This document shows positions 60,717-64,000 of a stretch of 64,000 nt of DNA, one piece after another. Numbering within the stretch: position 1 is the stretch's first letter; each line of letters begins with the position of its first letter. The notes under the pieces were generated by a model. It saw only the letters and a program-made list of their open reading frames with translations, made no database searches and had not been told where the DNA came from. A program made the translations under genes and the position numbers. The DNA comes from an uncultured Pseudomonadota bacterium (GTDB lineage Bacteria; Bdellovibrionota_B; Oligoflexia; Oligoflexales; CAIYRB01): the NCBI GenBank assembly GCA_903928445.1, contig CAIYRB010000145.1:1-64000 (forward strand), in the 5' to 3' direction.

Positions 60717-61689
60717 TATCGAAGGAAAAGCTGATGTAGTGGGAGTTGTCTTGAATGCGACCCGCGCCTTTATTCAGGTTGCCGATGATTCCGAGAAGTC
60801 CGCCGAAATGGACGTTGATTCCCAGCATATTGACCACGAGGTCGATGCCATAGCGCAGCCTCGGCGCTGAGTGCCAAAATAAATCGATATCGTCCTTTAA
60901 AGCCAAATCGTAGGCATTGCTTTGATTGTGAAATGAGGACTGCTCGGCTGTGGTTGGCTGGCTGACGAAATTTGCCGAATAGTCGACCCAGGGCAACACC
61001 GTAAAGCGTTTGACAAAATTGAGGCCAAGATTGGTACCAACGTCGACATTTTGGACTGCGTACTGGTATTTGGTCATCGGGGCTTGGGTGTTGCCACTGT
61101 AAACGGTTCCGGAACTTTCGTGTTGAACATTGAGCGACTTGCCACCAGCAATGAAATTGATCGATACTCTTTTGGGAAGCGCCTTCCACCGTGGTGATAA
61201 ATAAAAATAGGCGCCGACGCCGCTGTAGTTCATGATCGCCCGCTGATTATTGTAGCCAGCGTAGTAATTGCTTTGATTGCCCGATGCTAAGGCGGCTCCT
61301 TGTTGGTAGTGAGACGTGATCCTACCGAGTTCACCAGTGAAGCCAAAGCCGAACTGCTTAGCCGTAAGGGCGATGTAAGGCGACGTCGACCATCCTTTCA
61401 GGTCTAAGCGCTCGTTGAGATTGTCGCGGTTGGAACTAATATCTTGGCCGCTGGGCGCAATGGTTACGTCTTTGTAGCTCGCAGCGGCCGCGAACGTGAT
61501 GGTGTCTTCGAGTGGGACGATCTGTTGGATGGGCAGGGCGTCGAACAGGCTCGGTGTTTTAGTTTGCTGTTTAGTATAGGCATCTTGGAACTCTTCACGG
61601 CTGTTTTGGATGGTCGCGGCAGACGCCTGATGCCCCGGAACCAAGCCCAAGGTGATGACCGTGAATAACATGCAAGTCTGGCGCGACAA
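60706..61689 (-). CDS. Unknown exported protein, probable outer-membrane barrel
   Basis: 327 residues, started at a TTG at 61689 with GGGGA 6 bases upstream; an ATG at 61671 would also work. Signal peptide (CMLFTVITLGLVPGHQASAA). The rest has amphipathic strands with Tyr and Phe at their ends (YIALTAKQFGFGFTGELGRI, AIMNYSGVGAYFYLSPRWKA, LRYGIDLVVNMLGINVHF) and a C-terminal HYISFSFDIKG. This suggests a 10- to 12-strand barrel; the family is not recognised. Confidence 0.75.
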   Translation of the reverse strand: MSRQTCMLFTVITLGLVPGHQASAATIQNSREEFQDAYTKQQTKTPSLFDALPIQQIVPLEDTITFAAAASYKDVTIAPSGQDISSNRDNLNERLDLKGWSTSPYIALTAKQFGFGFTGELGRITSHYQQGAALASGNQSNYYAGYNNQRAIMNYSGVGAYFYLSPRWKALPKRVSINFIAGGKSLNVQHESSGTVYSGNTQAPMTKYQYAVQNVDVGTNLGLNFVKRFTVLPWVDYSANFVSQPTTAEQSSFHNQSNAYDLALKDDIDLFWHSAPRLRYGIDLVVNMLGINVHFGGLLGIIGNLNKGAGRIQDNSHYISFSFDIKG

Positions 61690-62485
61690 AATGGTCCCCG
61701 TTCAATCCTTGCCAAGGCAGCTAACTGCGGCAGAGGGCTAGTTAGTCACTTCGGCATGCGCGCAAAACTCTTTAGAGTCTGTGTGCCCGGACTTGCGGTG
61801 GCTCGTGCCGCGGCTGGTGTCCGGGGCCTCGCGACCAGTGAGTTACTAGTAGGCGTTTAGGCAGGGGCTCATTTATGACCATCAACTAATCGAAATCACT
61901 ATATAAATGCAGATGGTTGTTAAGTTATCTAGGGAGAGTGCCGACATTTACCCTAGATCATGAGTCTCAATGAGTCATCATTAGCTTGCGACCTCCTTCG
62001 GCTAAGCTGGCGTGCAACTTGAGGCTATATTTTATAAATGGTCAAAGGTACCTAATATAGTATGAGATCTTGCACCTATCCCGATGTTGACGTTTTTCTT
62101 CCGTCCGCAGCCGGATCGAAACGCCCAGACTTCAGTTTATGCGGACTCCGTCTCCCTCTCCGACTCAAGCCTGTGCGGTCGGGATTTCGTCGATTAGCTC
62201 TTTAGATGCGGCCGCCGCACCACGGGACGCACCGTCAATGACCGATTGGCGATGACCAGTCATGCTATGAGTCGCCGCCCGCCCGCTCGCTAGTGGCGAG
62301 ACTAAATTGCCAATAATATTTGATTATAGAAGAAATTCGTAAAGTCGCCCGCCAATTTCACCGATATTCCGGAGGTGTTAGGTCGGCGCTATTGCATTAG
62401 CCAAGACCAACCGCCTTTTTGTGTCGGGTGGTGAGGTGTCATGTCCGTCTTGAGCCTATGATTGTAACTGTTGGGGGCTTTGGTG
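61690..62485. other. Gene-free stretch of about 800 bases
   Basis: No convincing gene on either strand. The part around 61870-62080 is AT-rich and probably holds the promoter of the lipoprotein gene at 62486, though I cannot pick hexamers with confidence. GGGACGCA at 62224-62231 recalls a piece of the c-di-GMP riboswitch, but the other conserved parts are absent. I see no other RNA or repeat structure. Confidence 0.4.
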
Positions 62486-64000
62486 ATGCTTAAACATGCG
62501 GTGCGCGGCCCTAGGACTTTGTGGCGAGACTGGCTGTCGTTGCTGGGTTTGTGCATCTTGGTTGTAGCTCTCGGCGCCTGTCACAAATCGGTCGGCAAGG
62601 GGGCTGTTAGTAGTCGCACTCAGGGTGGCACGGATCAAGTGTTGATCACCTTCGACCAAAGTTCGGGCAAAACCTTTGCAACGCTTGCCGCAAATTCGAC
62701 CGTAACTCAGGTGGTCAAGGTACCGGCGACGAGTCCGGTAGCTGGTACGTCCTTGGCGATACCTCCTGGCACGCTCGGTGTCTCCACGGATGTGACGATC
62801 GAGCTAGCTGCGCCCTTGGTCAATCCGGGTAATAGTGCGGCACTTGGGCTGGATAGCGGCAGCACCGTCGTGGGTAAAGCCGTGTCAATCCAGCCGACTC
62901 AGCCGATCGACGCACTAAAGCCATTCGCCGTGTCTTTGGCGGTTCCGAGTGCCCCAGGGCTCAATCTTGATGATATAAACACGAATCTCTACGTGATGTA
63001 TAAGGTGCAAAATGTGCAGGCAGGCACGGTGACGCTGGGTATTATTCCGCGCAGTGCGCTGACCGTTAACGACGGCAGCGTCTCTTTTACCCACTCGTTC
63101 TTCGGTGCATTTCAGCCAGCCATCAGCATGGCGCCGATCACCGCGGCGGTGCAGGTGCCCGTGGTCAGTGCGCCTATCCTCACGCAGCTTGCCGCAGCAG
63201 CTTTGCCGCCTCTCGCGGTGACGGCGAGGGCGCCGTTTATTGTTAAGGCTGGTAGTACCGTGACGATTGCAGGTAGGAATTTTCGTCCGACAATGACCTT
63301 GGCCTTAGGTGGTAAACCGGTTACCAATCTGAAGGTGGCGAGTGACACCGCCGCATCGTTTACAGCACCCACATACCAGGGATTTGGTCTCAGCAATTTG
63401 ACTGCCGATCAGGACGGATCTTCGACCCAGTCGGCCGTGGTCTATTACACTGGGACCTATGCCGACTATCCGGTGTCGAGCAAGGCTGTGTCCGAGGTCT
63501 GCGCTGGGGAGAAATTTTACGACAGTACGGGCGCGCTGCAGACGGGCACCCGTAATTGTACGATCCTAACCGCCTGCGCTGCCGATGGCGCGACTGGATG
63601 TGCGAGCAATGCCAGCTTCCCGGCGGCCCAAGTCGCCGGTCTTGCGTCTAAGCTCTTGAGTAGTAGCACGGTCGCTGGAGTTGCCGGTAACGTCACCAAC
63701 TGTGCTGCTGATGGCGGGACGGGCTGTATCGCAGTGGCTAGTTACCCGGCGGCGAAGCTAGCCAATTTCTCGGCCTCTAACATTCAAGGTGGCATAACAA
63801 TAGCCGGCATCACCGGAAGCGGCTTCACAACTGGTACTTGCACCTCCGATAGTCAACAAAACTGTGCTGTCACTGGTGTTTTTAAAGCGGCTAATGTTAC
63901 GGGAATGTCACCATGGGACCTGCGAGCTGGGCAAGCCTTGGGCGGCATCACCGGATCGCTCAAAACGAACTGCCGCAACACGGTCAACAGCACCTACTTC
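62486..64000 (+). CDS. Large secreted lipoprotein with Cys-rich repeats, incomplete at window edge
   Basis: 505 residues visible, open to the edge. The ATG has GGGGG 8 bases upstream. The signal peptide (LSLLGLCILVVALGAC) ends in a lipobox, Cys near 33. Residues about 50-230 look like ZU5/Ig-type strands (SLAIPPGTLGVSTDVTIELA). Residues about 240-300 have an IPT/TIG-like stretch (VKAGSTVTIAGRNFRP). After that a Cys-rich repeat of about 40 residues recurs: NCAADGGTGCIAVASYPAAK, then ANFSASNIQGGITIAGITGS; earlier ACAADGATGCASNASFPAAQ and later SDSQQNCAVTGVFKAANVTG. Similar repeats occur, as I recall, in predatory and delta-like bacteria. Adhesin or surface-fibre role is inferred. Confidence 0.85.
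   Translation, partial: MLKHAVRGPRTLWRDWLSLLGLCILVVALGACHKSVGKGAVSSRTQGGTDQVLITFDQSSGKTFATLAANSTVTQVVKVPATSPVAGTSLAIPPGTLGVSTDVTIELAAPLVNPGNSAALGLDSGSTVVGKAVSIQPTQPIDALKPFAVSLAVPSAPGLNLDDINTNLYVMYKVQNVQAGTVTLGIIPRSALTVNDGSVSFTHSFFGAFQPAISMAPITAAVQVPVVSAPILTQLAAAALPPLAVTARAPFIVKAGSTVTIAGRNFRPTMTLALGGKPVTNLKVASDTAASFTAPTYQGFGLSNLTADQDGSSTQSAVVYYTGTYADYPVSSKAVSEVCAGEKFYDSTGALQTGTRNCTILTACAADGATGCASNASFPAAQVAGLASKLLSSSTVAGVAGNVTNCAADGGTGCIAVASYPAAKLANFSASNIQGGITIAGITGSGFTTGTCTSDSQQNCAVTGVFKAANVTGMSPWDLRAGQALGGITGSLKTNCRNTVNSTYF

Noticed and set aside
62224-62231. c-di-GMP riboswitch (GGGACGCA piece)
   Set aside because: Only one short conserved block is present; the tetraloop/receptor and other conserved parts of the GEMM motif are missing.
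1-64000. CRISPR arrays
   Set aside because: No regularly spaced short repeats were seen on reading; the repeats found are att copies, a gene-tail duplication and protein-coding repeats.

Overview
The window is bacterial chromosome from a Gram-negative organism, shown by TamA/TamB, a Wza-type export lipoprotein, YceI, several putative outer-membrane barrels and many lipoproteins. Most of it is GC-rich with short intergenic gaps. The many large secreted lipoproteins, the cysteine-rich repeat style of the last (incomplete) gene and the set of secreted glycoside hydrolases make me think of the Bdellovibrionota/Oligoflexia or another delta-like lineage. That placement is a guess, not a demonstration.

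Layout. (1) 1-194: start of an IS607-type serine recombinase cut by the window edge. (2) 501-11939: an integrated element of about 11.4 kb in tRNA-Ser(GGA), bounded by 63-bp direct repeats of the tRNA 3' part. It carries a tyrosine integrase next to the intact tRNA, an AlpA/excisionase-type protein, an archaeo-eukaryotic-type primase, an SF3 helicase, a second small helix-turn-helix protein, a possible small-terminase-like protein, an XRE repressor with a palindromic operator, a lipoprotein, an overlapping two-gene module of unknown function, and remains of a second tyrosine recombinase. No capsid, tail or conjugation gene is visible, so it looks like a phage-satellite/P4-like island. (3) 12106-16148: MoxR-DUF58-TgpA (transglutaminase) operon. 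(4) 16398-26257: surface and polysaccharide functions: a repeat lipoprotein, an acyltransferase, a short Wza-like protein, two unknown barrel-like proteins, a GH9 cellulase with a small membrane protein. (5) 26442-35659: DUF421 protein, a deacetylase-like lipoprotein lacking key residues, DarP, a DOPA-dioxygenase-like protein, tamA-tamB, a nitroreductase, a receiver-domain protein with a small partner. (6) 35930-40856: alpha/beta hydrolase and two divergent GH5 enzymes (cellulase-like and mannanase-like). (7) 40857-45926: an AT-richer accessory region with 63-bp imperfect direct repeats flanking an antitoxin-like gene, its unknown partner and a truncated ADP-ribosylglycohydrolase. (8) 45927-51507: MFS transporter, DEAD-box helicase, DUF1456, an MnmC-like methyltransferase, trhO. 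(9) 51509-53625: an AAA ATPase/DUF234 gene and an ISAs1-family transposase remnant, bracketed by a 251-bp duplication of the 3' end of trhO. (10) 53647-64000: thioesterase, HAD phosphatase, YceI, DTW-domain protein, SH3 lipoprotein, RadD helicase, ceramidase-like membrane protein, M23 peptidase, a barrel-like protein, and a large secreted lipoprotein running off the right edge.

How it fits together: the chromosomal genes point to a cell that secretes cellulases and mannanases, builds an elaborate outer membrane and maintains tRNA, ribosome and DNA. Into this background at least three accessory insertions have been placed: one site-specific at tRNA-Ser, one bounded by a repeated sequence, and one bounded by a duplicated gene tail. 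The best candidates for undescribed systems are the two-gene module at 1344-2964, the pair at 41832-43005 and the ATPase at 51733-53205.
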